Made by a program: the position numbers and the translations under genes. Source: Methanomassiliicoccus sp. UBA345 (GTDB lineage: Archaea; Thermoplasmatota; Thermoplasmata; Methanomassiliicoccales; Methanomassiliicoccaceae). From it: a DNA stretch of 41,211 bases. Under the pieces are notes generated by a model. That model was given only the letters and a program-made list of their open reading frames with translations, was not told where the DNA came from and searched no databases. The stretch spans positions 38,540 to 79,750 of the forward strand of contig DATD01000001.1 of the NCBI GenBank assembly GCA_002504525.1, in the 5' to 3' direction. Position 1 is the first letter of the stretch. Every line of letters starts with the position of its first letter. Shown in pieces: positions 16,991 to 25,879 of the stretch.

Positions 16991-17926
16991 TTGAAAGAAA
17001 TCGTCATCACCGGGGGAGCTGGCTTCATAGGTTCCAATCTGGCCCAGCGATTGGTTACAAATGGTCATTCGGTAAGGATCATCGACGATCTCTCCACCGG
17101 CCGATTGGCGAACATTGACCGTTTGGTCCAGGGCGGGGACGTGGATCTGGTCCGGGGGAGCATACTGGATCGTTCCCTTCTACGGGAGGCGTTCAAGGGT
17201 GCTGACTACATATTTCACCTAGCGGCGCTGCCCTCGGTCGCCCGGTCGGTCAAAGACCCATTATCGACGAACGAGGTGAATATCGAAGGCACCCTAAACG
17301 TCCTCATAGAGGCGAGGGACGCCAACGTCGGGAAGGTGGTGACAGCCTCATCGTCGTCCGTATATGGTGACACCCCCACCCTCCCCAAGGACGAGAGTAT
17401 GAGGCCGAACCCAAGATCGCCCTATGCCATCTCCAAGCTCGCCGGAGAGCATTATTGCCATGTTTTCTCCGAACTGTACGGCCTGGCCACCATTTGCCTC
17501 CGCTACTTCAACGTCTTCGGACCACATCAGGACCCCCGATCCGAGTATGCTGCGGTGATTCCCCGGTTCATATCGAGCGTCCTAAATGGTGAACCGCCCC
17601 TGATGTACGGCGACGGGGCCCAAACAAGGGACTTTACATTCGTTCAGGACGTGGTCGACGCCAACCTGCTGGCCATGGAATCGGATGTGGAGGGGGCGTT
17701 CAACATCTCAGGAGGGCGTCAGACCAGCATCGAAGAGCTGGCTTGGATGATAATCAACGCGATGGGCTCGGACGTCGAACCTGTCAAGGGGCCTCGCCGT
17801 CCAGGCGACATCCTGCATTCGGTTGCGGACATAACCGCGGCAAGGGACGCTTTCGGCTATCGGCCCGAGCACTCCCTGGAGGATGGATTGGAGGTGACTA
17901 TAGAATGGTTCTCCAGCATCAGGTGA
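16991..17926 (+). CDS. NAD-dependent nucleotide-sugar epimerase (GalE/WbpP-like)
   Basis: 311-residue extended short-chain dehydrogenase. It has the Rossmann motif GGAGFIGSNLAQRL, catalytic region ASSSSVYGD and Y-x3-K as YAISKLAGE, and the substrate-side signature YGDGAQTRDFTFVQDVV. These fit UDP-glucose or UDP-GlcNAc 4-epimerases, more WbpP/TviC-like in that last motif. It starts with TTG, close behind a TATA-like box. The next gene is a nucleotide-sugar dehydrogenase, so together they could give a UDP-hexuronic acid such as UDP-GalNAcA. The exact substrate is inferred. Confidence 0.9.
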   Translation: MKEIVITGGAGFIGSNLAQRLVTNGHSVRIIDDLSTGRLANIDRLVQGGDVDLVRGSILDRSLLREAFKGADYIFHLAALPSVARSVKDPLSTNEVNIEGTLNVLIEARDANVGKVVTASSSSVYGDTPTLPKDESMRPNPRSPYAISKLAGEHYCHVFSELYGLATICLRYFNVFGPHQDPRSEYAAVIPRFISSVLNGEPPLMYGDGAQTRDFTFVQDVVDANLLAMESDVEGAFNISGGRQTSIEELAWMIINAMGSDVEPVKGPRRPGDILHSVADITAARDAFGYRPEHSLEDGLEVTIEWFSSIR

Positions 17927-17970
17927 ACGCTCTACCGTCAGAAACGTCGAGCATCAATGGCGATGACATC

Positions 17971-19200
17971 ATGAACGCCGTTGTCTGCGTCGTGGGGCTG
18001 GGATATGTGGGGTTTCCGCTCGCCAAGGCATTCTCCGACCATGTCAGGACGCTAGGCTACGACGTCAACGAGGCTCGTCTGGCGGCCCTGAGGGGGACGA
18101 CACCAGAACTGGAGCTGACCTCTCGACCGGAAGACATCCGGAATGCCGACTTCATCATAATCTGCGTCCCCACCCCCGTGACCAGTTCCAAGGAACCTGA
18201 TCTTAGGTATATCGAGTCAGCGGCCGCTGCGGTGGGGAGGAACATGCGACCGGGGGCCATAGTTGTCCTGGAATCCACCGTATATCCAGGAGCGACCGAG
18301 GAGGTGGTGGTCCCCATCCTGGAGAAGAACTCGGGGCTCCAGTGCGGGAGGGACTTTGGAGTGGGTTACTCCCCTGAGCGCATCAATCCCGGAGATGATG
18401 AACACTCTCTGGAGAAGATAACCAAGATCGTGTCAGGGATCGACGATAGGACCGCCTCGCTACTTGAGAGCCTATACGGCATGGTATCCCACCCGTATCG
18501 GGTGAGGAACATCCGTACGGCCGAGGCAGCCAAGGTGATCGAGAACATCCAGAGGGACCTGAACATCGCCTTGATGAATGAACTGGCGATCATCTTCCAC
18601 AAGTTGGGCATTGACACGGGGGAGGTGTTGTCGGCTGCTTCCACCAAGTGGAACTTCATCCGATTCAACCCCGGCCTGGTGGGCGGCCACTGCATACCGG
18701 TCGACCCCTATTACTTGGTCACCAAGGCACGGGACGTGGGCTATCATGCCCAGGTGATACTGGCCGGTCGATCGATAAACGATTACATGCCCAAATATGT
18801 GGCGGAGATGGCGGTCAGAGGGCTGAACGATGCAGAAAAGGTCATCAACGGCTCCAAGGTCCTGATCATGGGGGTCACATACAAGGAGAACGTCCCTGAC
18901 ACGCGGGAGAGCCCCGTGAAGGATATGGTCAGAGAGCTCCAGGGATTCCGCGCGAACGTCTACGGCAGCGACCCCCTGATCGCATCGGAAGAGCTGCAGA
19001 GGTTTGGAGTGATGCCCTACTCTGCAAAGAGCGGACGCATGGACTGCGTGATCGCAGCGGTAGGGCACGACCAGTTCAGAAAGATGAGCCTTGCGAAGAT
19101 CAAGGGGATGATGAATAGCAATCCAGTTCTCATCGACGTAAGAGGCATATTCGACGGTGAGGCTGCTGAACGGGAAGGCTTCTACTACCGCAGGCTGTGA
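17971..19200 (+). CDS. UDP-N-acetyl-sugar 6-dehydrogenase (WecC/TviB-like)
   Basis: Oxidises the C6 hydroxyl of a UDP-HexNAc to the uronate. About 409 residues. Motifs: GLGYVGFPLAKAF (NAD site), CVPTPV, STVYPGATEEVV, YSPERINPGD, the helix AEAAKVIENIQRDLNIALMN, catalytic Cys in GGHCIPVDPYYL, and TYKENVPDTRESP. TKWNFIRFNPGLVGGHC is close to TviB/WbpA-type enzymes. ATG 17971 starts at the family N-terminus (MNAVVCVVGLGY). In-frame ATG 17905 and GTG 17923 would overlap the epimerase end and add a non-conserved tail. It pairs with the upstream epimerase. Confidence 0.93.
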   Translation: MNAVVCVVGLGYVGFPLAKAFSDHVRTLGYDVNEARLAALRGTTPELELTSRPEDIRNADFIIICVPTPVTSSKEPDLRYIESAAAAVGRNMRPGAIVVLESTVYPGATEEVVVPILEKNSGLQCGRDFGVGYSPERINPGDDEHSLEKITKIVSGIDDRTASLLESLYGMVSHPYRVRNIRTAEAAKVIENIQRDLNIALMNELAIIFHKLGIDTGEVLSAASTKWNFIRFNPGLVGGHCIPVDPYYLVTKARDVGYHAQVILAGRSINDYMPKYVAEMAVRGLNDAEKVINGSKVLIMGVTYKENVPDTRESPVKDMVRELQGFRANVYGSDPLIASEELQRFGVMPYSAKSGRMDCVIAAVGHDQFRKMSLAKIKGMMNSNPVLIDVRGIFDGEAAEREGFYYRRL

Positions 19201-19210
19201 GCCGGGGAAC

Positions 19211-20200
19211 ATGCCTAGAACAAGAACGGTCCTGTTCACGATCTCGATCGACACCGAGATCGACAAGTCGCCCGCTTGGACGGTGTCTGCCGACAGAACG
19301 TTCCGTTCCGTCACGGAAGGCATACCCGAACGGCTCACCCCGCTGTTCGATGAACACGGCGCGAGACCGACCTACCTTCTGAGCGGAGAGGTGATCGACG
19401 ATAAGGCGTCCGTCCGAGCACTGAATGCAACAAGGGGCTGCGAGCTGGGAACTCACCTGCATGGTGAGTTCGTAGCGCCGCATGGACGGGCGGGGGACAT
19501 GGCCAACGAGAGGACCTCGGACATGCAGTGTGCTTATCCAGAGGAGCTGGAGTTCCTCAAACTTAGGAACCTATCGGACCTGTTCACCGCTCGCTTCGGA
19601 CGCCGCCCCCTCTCATTTCGTGCGGGGCGCTTCGGGGCGGGAGGGAACACGGTAAGATGCCTCGAAGAGTTGGGCTACCTAGTGGACACCAGCGTCACTC
19701 CCACCCTGAGGTGGGATTATCCCGAAGGCCTTGCCGACTTCTCACACGCGGCGGATCAACCTTACCATCCCAGCCGGGAAGACATCGCCTTGCCAGGGCG
19801 CTCCAGGCTCCTGGAGGTGCCGGTATCCATCACCACCCCTGCGCCTGGCATCGCGCTCAGGAGGCTCAGAGCAGTGCAGGGCAGCGCCTTGTTCCAGATG
19901 GCCGTCAACGCCCTCTTCCCATCGATGTGGCTCCGGCCATCCCATACCAGCTCCGAGCGCATGATCCGGGCGATTGAGAAGCTGCTCAGGATCAACGAGG
20001 GAAGGGAGACGGTCGTGCTGAACATGATGATGCACAGCATGGAGGTCGTTCCGAACGCCAGTCCGGTGACGAGGTCAGAGAGCGACGTCGATGCGCTCAT
20101 CCGGCGCATGGACGACGTGCTCAGATACGGGCGTCGGAAAGACTTCAGGTTCGTGTGCCTCCATGAGGTTCACTCATCTTTCCTGTCCGATAGGGGTTGA
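19211..20200 (+). CDS. Polysaccharide deacetylase-like protein
   Basis: About 329 residues. The N-terminal TISIDTEIDKSP supplies the acidic metal/catalytic motif of carbohydrate esterase family 4-like enzymes, GTHLHGEF the histidines, and RAGRFGAG plus the 'LGYLVDTSV' strand the rest of the barrel. This resembles the NodB-related deacetylases in exopolysaccharide clusters. It would remove acetyl groups from GlcNAc-type residues. ATG 19211 begins right at the domain; the preceding gene ends at 19200 and GGGG lies just ahead. No signal peptide, so it may act on precursors in the cytoplasm. Confidence 0.83.
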   Translation: MPRTRTVLFTISIDTEIDKSPAWTVSADRTFRSVTEGIPERLTPLFDEHGARPTYLLSGEVIDDKASVRALNATRGCELGTHLHGEFVAPHGRAGDMANERTSDMQCAYPEELEFLKLRNLSDLFTARFGRRPLSFRAGRFGAGGNTVRCLEELGYLVDTSVTPTLRWDYPEGLADFSHAADQPYHPSREDIALPGRSRLLEVPVSITTPAPGIALRRLRAVQGSALFQMAVNALFPSMWLRPSHTSSERMIRAIEKLLRINEGRETVVLNMMMHSMEVVPNASPVTRSESDVDALIRRMDDVLRYGRRKDFRFVCLHEVHSSFLSDRG

Positions 20201-20305
20201 ACATCGTTTTAGTGAGGGGTCCATCAATGCCCTTCCGCATGGGTCGTCCATCCGGACCAACACGATCCCCTCGGATAATGTTAAAGCGGACCGCATCCCC
20301 TATCG

Positions 20306-21082
20306 ATGCAGGGTCCGGGCGGTATGGGGATGAACCGGAACAAGCGTTACTACAAGAACAGCAAGGTCGTGGATAGATACAGCAGGCTGGACGGATTACA
20401 GGGACCGGAGCAGGCGTTCCTTGACATGTACCGGGAACGGCTCACCGGCCTGCGGCTCCTGGACCTTGGTGTGGGAGGGGGAAGGACCACCCTACCGTTC
20501 TGTTCGCACGCTGGCGAATATGTGGGCGTCGACTATTCGCAAGAGATGGTCCATGCATGCAACCGTCGCTATCGGGATCTGCCGAACGCGATGTTCGAGG
20601 TCGGCGACGCCCGTTCCCTCCCGCAGTTCCCAGATGGTCATTTCGGAGCTGTCCTGTTCAGCTACAATGGCATCGACGAGGTGCCGGCGGAGGACCGGAG
20701 ACGAGTGCTGGATGAGATGCACAGGCTACTGGCTCCTTCCGGGGTGTTCTTCTTCTCGTCCCACAACCTGAACTTCATGAGCAGGTTGTTCGCCGCGAGC
20801 TTCTGGTCCGGGCCACGAAGATATCTGATGTTGAGGGCCATCAATCGGGGCCGCCGCCCCCTTGGGCAAGACTTCGGGTTGTTCGACGACGGCTGGCAGA
20901 ACCTGCGGTTCAGAATGGACACCTATTACATATCGCCGCAACATCAGTTCAAGCAGCTGCAGGAGGCCGGCTTCGATGGTATCAGGGCGTTCTCGGTGGA
21001 GAGCGGCAGGGAGTACGAGGGTCTGGAGGATCTTCGCAGCTCGGTCGAGCCATGGATCTATTACCTGTGCACTAGGCCCTAA
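20306..21082 (+). CDS. Class I SAM-dependent methyltransferase
   Basis: 258 residues. Motif I is LDLGVGGGRTTLPF, followed by the acidic end of strand 2 (VGVDYSQEMV), motif 'VGDARSLPQFPD' and 'VLFSYNGIDEV'. The Methyltransf_11/25-type core is complete. TTAAAG near 20281 is a possible TATA, giving a leaderless start at ATG 20306; ATG 20324 and 20330 are also possible. Its place in the glycan island suggests O-methylation of a sugar or lipid carrier, which is inferred only. Confidence 0.85.
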   Translation: MQGPGGMGMNRNKRYYKNSKVVDRYSRLDGLQGPEQAFLDMYRERLTGLRLLDLGVGGGRTTLPFCSHAGEYVGVDYSQEMVHACNRRYRDLPNAMFEVGDARSLPQFPDGHFGAVLFSYNGIDEVPAEDRRRVLDEMHRLLAPSGVFFFSSHNLNFMSRLFAASFWSGPRRYLMLRAINRGRRPLGQDFGLFDDGWQNLRFRMDTYYISPQHQFKQLQEAGFDGIRAFSVESGREYEGLEDLRSSVEPWIYYLCTRP

Positions 21083-21208
21083 CATCGCCGCGATCGGCCC
21101 CTTCATGGTCTGAGCGGGCATCAGAAGCTCATGATGCGGAGCGCATAGCCATTACTGAGGCGGACTGCGGGGAACCAGGCGATCCCTGCCGCTCCCCGGC
21201 CTTGATGT
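21083..21208. other. Short convergent spacer, no feature seen
   Basis: 126 bases between converging genes. No T-tract, no stable hairpin and no coding frame of note. Confidence 0.5.
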
Positions 21209-23041
21209 TCATTCACTTAGGTAGCCGCTCACCGAGCCTCCGTCATACACTTTGTAGTGGCCGCTGGAGTAGAGTACTTCTTCCACGGGGTACTCCAATC
21301 GATACAGCCCTCCTACTATGTCGAAGGTGGAGCCGTCCGCAACAGCGTCCCTGATCAGAATGAGGTGGCCGTCCGCACCACTAAAGTTCCTATCGACAAA
21401 GGCGTCGTCGAGGCGCATGAAGTCGTACCCTACAAAGAGCAGGAACGGGCTGGCATAGGACGAGTCCATGGCCGGGGGAGGCCCCATGCTGGAGGTGGTC
21501 TGCGCTGCCGCCATCTCCCCCAGGGTCATCCCTCCCCGAACGACAGCGGTGGGAGAGAGGATTGGGTTATCAGTGTTCGCTATCCCCCCCATTATCATCA
21601 AGAACGCCATCCCCGTGGTGAAGAGGCCCATGGCTGCCACACGGGCCTGCCGGCGCGTAGGCAGCCCGAAAATGAGATAGAGCGAGATGGCGGCGGGGAT
21701 GGCCAGGGCTATCTGCGCGTAAAAGAACCATCTCTGCTGATTTATGAACAGCCCCGTCAGCATGGACAGGAAGCCGATGGCCAAGGGGGTCGCCAGTATC
21801 AACGCCATCTCGAAACTATGACCCTTCCTCCATCTGGCCATGAGATAGAAGATCCCGATCAGGGAGAGGGCGAACAGGATGTACATGCCTGCCGCGACCA
21901 ACAACTGTTCCTGCACCGGTAGGCTGATGAGCATGCGACCTGGCTCCACCAGCTCCTTGCTGAACCCTAACCTCAACAGCTCGGCCAGATAGTTCACGTC
22001 GCCCGATGCGAAGCCCCACCATCCGATCATGATGGTGATGAAGAACGCGGACAGCGCCGGGGTGGACACCTTCATCCACCGTTCCCGTTTACCCGCGATG
22101 AACGATGCGATGATGCCCACCACCATGAACGCCGCGACCCAGGTCGATGTGATGGTGTGGGTAAGGACCACCGCGCACATGAGGAACGCTGAGATCCCGA
22201 TCGCAACGCCCCTCCATCTTTCGACCTTCACCAGCATATAGATGATCACGGGAACGAACGCCGCGGCCAGGGAACCCGGAATCACTGTAGCAGCCATCAT
22301 TATCTCGTGATCAGAGAACGCAAGGACCAGCGCGGCGAGCAAACCGAGCTGCGGACTTCGCGTCAGAGACCTTCCCAATAGGAATGTGAACAGGATCAGG
22401 ACGACGGTTTGCCCCAGGCTCACCGACAGGGTCATCGCGGCCTTGTAATCCAATTGGTCCACCAGGGACGTCGAGCCCACCAGGAGATGGAAGAGAGGTA
22501 TGTGCTCATAGGAGAAATCCGGGATCCGCTGTTCGGCAAGCATGAACTGCGTGAACAACTGGTGGTACCAAGGGTCTGCCTGCATCACCCCCGGGAAGAG
22601 GAAGAGCTGGGACCATGCCAGGCTCAGTCCGATGATGATGATCTGCACCAGCGCAAGGTATGTCCATCTCCCCTTCGACGTGAGGGTCTGAACTCCCACC
22701 GCCCCTACCATCAGGGCGGTCAGGACGAAGTATTCCACCGGCCGCTCGTACAGGGAAGTTCTGAAATAGACTGATAGAATGCTCAGCGTGAATAGGACGA
22801 AGAATATGGTGGCCAGGGCGAGCCTTGCTCTGTTGAGCCCGTCATAGGGATCGGTCAACTCACGAAGGTGAAGCCGTTTTCTTTGGAGCGACCAAAACAG
22901 GCAGACAACGGCCATCAGGGCTGCGACCAGAACATACTGGGGGCTAAGACCCATTAACAAGGTATAAAATATGAGGAATGCTGCCGCTCCGACCCCTATG
23001 GGGGCCAGCGCGCGGTCAAGGCCATTCGCCCATCGGGGCAT
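21209..23041 (-). CDS. Polytopic membrane protein, GT-C glycosyltransferase-like
   Basis: 610 residues with about 13 hydrophobic segments up to residue 490 and a roughly 110-residue soluble C-terminal tail. An early extracytoplasmic loop contains QADPWYHQLF, reminiscent of the acidic catalytic loop of GT-C enzymes such as oligosaccharyltransferases and mannosyltransferases. No closer family is recognised. It could transfer a sugar or glycan from a lipid donor on the outer face. It sits two bases downstream of a GT4 gene, so the two are almost certainly co-transcribed. Confidence 0.72.
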   Translation of the reverse strand: MPRWANGLDRALAPIGVGAAAFLIFYTLLMGLSPQYVLVAALMAVVCLFWSLQRKRLHLRELTDPYDGLNRARLALATIFFVLFTLSILSVYFRTSLYERPVEYFVLTALMVGAVGVQTLTSKGRWTYLALVQIIIIGLSLAWSQLFLFPGVMQADPWYHQLFTQFMLAEQRIPDFSYEHIPLFHLLVGSTSLVDQLDYKAAMTLSVSLGQTVVLILFTFLLGRSLTRSPQLGLLAALVLAFSDHEIMMAATVIPGSLAAAFVPVIIYMLVKVERWRGVAIGISAFLMCAVVLTHTITSTWVAAFMVVGIIASFIAGKRERWMKVSTPALSAFFITIMIGWWGFASGDVNYLAELLRLGFSKELVEPGRMLISLPVQEQLLVAAGMYILFALSLIGIFYLMARWRKGHSFEMALILATPLAIGFLSMLTGLFINQQRWFFYAQIALAIPAAISLYLIFGLPTRRQARVAAMGLFTTGMAFLMIMGGIANTDNPILSPTAVVRGGMTLGEMAAAQTTSSMGPPPAMDSSYASPFLLFVGYDFMRLDDAFVDRNFSGADGHLILIRDAVADGSTFDIVGGLYRLEYPVEEVLYSSGHYKVYDGGSVSGYLSE

Positions 23042-23043
23042 GC

Positions 23044-24171
23044 TTACCTCGTTCCGCTCGATCCTTCAAGGATGCTTTTCCACAATACTGCCGAGGAGCG
23101 GAAGTTGAACTTTTCCATCACCATGTGCATGCCTTTCTCAGCTATTTCATCCAGCGTCTCATCGTTCAGCGCCCTCTGCATGCTCTTGCATATGGTAGCG
23201 GCGTCATTATCATCCATAAGGTACCCTGTCGACCCGTCCTCCAGCACGTCAGGTATCGAACCTACCTTCGGGGCCAGGACGGGGGTGCCGCAGGCCATGG
23301 CCTCCAACATGACATTGGGGAGGCCTTCCGTATATGAGGGCAGGACCAGCAGATGGAGCTGGTTCAACCGTTCTCCCAGTTCATCATGCGGTACCCATCC
23401 TGCCCAATGCACTCTTCCGCTCAGGCCACTGGCGTCGACGAGCGCTTCAAGCTCTTCTCGAAGCGGCCCATCACCAATTATCATGAGTTCCGACGTTCGA
23501 TCCGACATCTGAGCAAAACCCTCGACCAGGCGTCTAACCCCCTTCTCCTCGGACAATCGCCCCACGTACCCGATCAGAGGTCCTCTCTCACCAAGCGCCC
23601 GTGTCCGGCGGAACGTGTCTGTGTCCACGAAATGCCGGTGAGCAATTATGATCTTGTGCTTGCATCGTTCCAAGCCATACTCCTCGGTCAGGCGGGGGGT
23701 GTACAACACCACCCGGGTGGCCAGGGCGCAGTTGATGTTGGTGAGAAGGCGCATCTGTTCCGAGAACGCATCGTTGGTGGAGGCGTACGAGTTGTAATTG
23801 GAACCGGCGAACGTGAGCGTCGCAGGCTTGCCCATCAAGCGCATGGCCATCATGGGTATGAACAAACCGTCACCTCCGATGAAAAAAATCCATTCATCCA
23901 CTTCATCGGACAGTTTGACCATCCGATAGGCCATCTCCATCTGGGTCCTTAGATACTGGCGCGCCCTCTTCAGCCGGCCTTTGCCTGCAGCGTGATGAAT
24001 GTCGTACGCCATCACCCTGCTGTCGTCCTTGAAACGGTCATATCCCCTGCCCCCTGTGAGCAGGTAGAGCTTCTCGGCTCCCATGTACAGTATGTCAATG
24101 AGCTGCGAGAGGGGGATGGTGCCCGCTTCGCTTATTGGAAACGTCAGGATCCCCAGCCTCTTCCCGTGCAC
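23044..24171 (-). CDS. GT4-family glycosyltransferase
   Basis: 375 residues, GT-B fold, with IGYVGRLSEEKGVRRLVEGF, IIGDGPLREELEAL, then PSYTEGLPNVMLEAMACGTPV carrying the E-x7-E element and 'GSIPDVLEDGSTGYL'. It begins at GTG 24171; a TATA-like element TTATTTATC lies about 25 bp upstream on this strand, so the message is likely leaderless. It is followed almost without gap by the polytopic GT-C-like gene. Confidence 0.9.
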   Translation of the reverse strand: MHGKRLGILTFPISEAGTIPLSQLIDILYMGAEKLYLLTGGRGYDRFKDDSRVMAYDIHHAAGKGRLKRARQYLRTQMEMAYRMVKLSDEVDEWIFFIGGDGLFIPMMAMRLMGKPATLTFAGSNYNSYASTNDAFSEQMRLLTNINCALATRVVLYTPRLTEEYGLERCKHKIIIAHRHFVDTDTFRRTRALGERGPLIGYVGRLSEEKGVRRLVEGFAQMSDRTSELMIIGDGPLREELEALVDASGLSGRVHWAGWVPHDELGERLNQLHLLVLPSYTEGLPNVMLEAMACGTPVLAPKVGSIPDVLEDGSTGYLMDDNDAATICKSMQRALNDETLDEIAEKGMHMVMEKFNFRSSAVLWKSILEGSSGTR

Positions 24172-24189
24172 TTATTTAACATCGGAACG

Positions 24190-24206
24190 AACTAGATAAA
24201 TAATTG
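24190..24206 (-). promoter_or_regulatory. TATA-like box for the GT4/GT-C-like gene pair
   Basis: On the minus strand AATTATTTATCTAG is A/T-rich in a GC-rich context and sits about 25 bp before GTG 24171, the spacing for leaderless transcription. Confidence 0.5.
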
Positions 24207-24258
24207 ACGTGGGCCGCCTCATATGCCTCCGCGCCCCTTTCTCACGTCCCATGTGTGA

Positions 24259-25347
24259 TCATCGGTTGTAGACCTTTAACATCTGCTCGACCACCCGGTC
24301 ATAGCTGAAATGATCGATGACATGCTGTCTGCCTTGAGCACCCATCCGGTGTCTGAGCGTCCTATCCTCTAGGAGCTCGATGAGGTGCGATGCGTACGCA
24401 TCCATGTCGCCTGGATCGACCAGGAACCCCGTCCTTCCGTCCGACACGATCTCCGGTGTGTCGCCCACGTTGGTGGCGACGCAGGGCACCCCGCAGGCTA
24501 GTGACTCCATGCAGGTGGTCGGCGCCCCTTCCATGTACGACGGGAGCACGGAGGCCGCGGAGTCCTGGTAGTACGCAGGCATGTTCTCGTGAGGTATATG
24601 CCCTAATAGCTCGAGGGGTATGCCCGATTTGCGGAACATGCCCGCGAGACTACCGTCGCCAATGATCCGGAACTTCACGTCCCTGACCTCTTTGTCGACC
24701 TTCTTGAATATGCTCAAGAGGTCACCCGCCCCCTTCCATCGCTCCAACTTGCCCACATAGGTGATGACGCGGGACCCGTTCTCGACCGGGTTGAACTTTT
24801 CCGTCGACACCGCATTGGGTATGTAATGTGCGGTCACCCCGAAGGTGCTCTTGATCAGGGGGATGTCGCTCTTCGAGACGCTCACGACCTCGTCAGCCAG
24901 CCTGACGGTGACCCTTCCGAGCGTTCTGTCGAAGATATGGTCCTTTATCCATATCTTGCTTGAGCAGGAGCTAGGCATGCCGTTGTGGCTTATTCCTCCA
25001 TGAAAGTTCAGCACGTATCGGAACCTTCGCATCAGGCGGGCCAATGCAGCGCTGTTGGACATGAAGAATATGTAAGAGTGCACATGGACAACATCGAAGT
25101 CCTCGCGGACGAGGATGGGAAGAACGTTCGCTATGGGGTTCATGTCCCACATCATGTTGTAGGTGCGCAAGACCCGCAGGTGCAGGTTGGCAGGCAGGTC
25201 CATGGGGGGGAAATTTCCCACCTGGGACGTGAATACATGGACCTCATGCCCTAGATTCGCCATGCGCGTAGCCAGCTCATACGCGTACACTCCAGACCCT
25301 GTGGGATATGCAGGCCCCCAAAGAGGGGACACTATGGCAATCTTCAC
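24259..25347 (-). CDS. GT4-family glycosyltransferase
   Basis: 362 residues. The N-terminus MKIAIVSPLWGPAYPTGSGVY leads into the GT-B fold, then IPNAVSTEKF, VITYVGKLERWKGAGDLL, and the E-x7-E element PSYMEGAPTTCMESLACGVP followed by TNVGDTPEIVSDGRTGFLVD. The start is unambiguous. It is separated by 87 bases from the next GT4 gene, which has its own promoter-like box. Confidence 0.91.
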   Translation of the reverse strand: MKIAIVSPLWGPAYPTGSGVYAYELATRMANLGHEVHVFTSQVGNFPPMDLPANLHLRVLRTYNMMWDMNPIANVLPILVREDFDVVHVHSYIFFMSNSAALARLMRRFRYVLNFHGGISHNGMPSSCSSKIWIKDHIFDRTLGRVTVRLADEVVSVSKSDIPLIKSTFGVTAHYIPNAVSTEKFNPVENGSRVITYVGKLERWKGAGDLLSIFKKVDKEVRDVKFRIIGDGSLAGMFRKSGIPLELLGHIPHENMPAYYQDSAASVLPSYMEGAPTTCMESLACGVPCVATNVGDTPEIVSDGRTGFLVDPGDMDAYASHLIELLEDRTLRHRMGAQGRQHVIDHFSYDRVVEQMLKVYNR

Positions 25348-25477
25348 AGCCGCACCTTCTCTGTCGTACTGCTCTTAGACCGACGTACTACTGAGCCATC
25401 AAGTCGTCCTGTTCTACTTCATCGATGCGTATTTATCCTTACTGATTGAGATTAACGATGGCTCAAGTGGGTTGGGG

Positions 25478-25738
25478 TCATAGCACGAGCATCGTGCCTA
25501 TGTTGTAAATGAAGAATGCTCCGAACGTCAACAGAGCACCGTTCAGAATGGCACGGCCCACGGCCGTTCCCTTCTCTTGCACGTCCGTTAATTCCTTAAG
25601 AAGGAGCAAGGCTGCCAAGAGGATCGCCAGTATGGCACCGTCAATGAATAATGATGGTATCGCCACAAGCATGGCCGCTGCCATGGTGGCCAACACCAGA
25701 TATCTGCGGCGCGTCGAACTCGGACCTCCATCTTTCAA
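25478..25738 (-). CDS. Small membrane protein, unknown function
   Basis: 86 residues. A short basic N-terminus (STRRR) is followed by about three hydrophobic segments (residues 13-29, 31-47 and 60-85), separated by the polar stretch 'KELTDVQEKG'. TTG 25738 is preceded by GAGGAT, and GGTTAAATG about 31 bp upstream on the same strand could be the TATA element. No family is recognised. It sits between a GT4 gene and a FemAB-like gene, so an envelope role is plausible. Confidence 0.6.
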   Translation of the reverse strand: MKDGGPSSTRRRYLVLATMAAAMLVAIPSLFIDGAILAILLAALLLLKELTDVQEKGTAVGRAILNGALLTFGAFFIYNIGTMLVL

Positions 25739-25879
25739 AGCATCCTCTCTTTTCGATCCCGCTGCATTTAACCTTAACCAAAGCTTGGCCCCCTCTCAAT
25801 GGGACATGCCCTCTCATAGAGTGGAAAGAATATCTAGTGCGACCCCACCTCGTTACTTAATCGAGGAAGTTGCACATCG

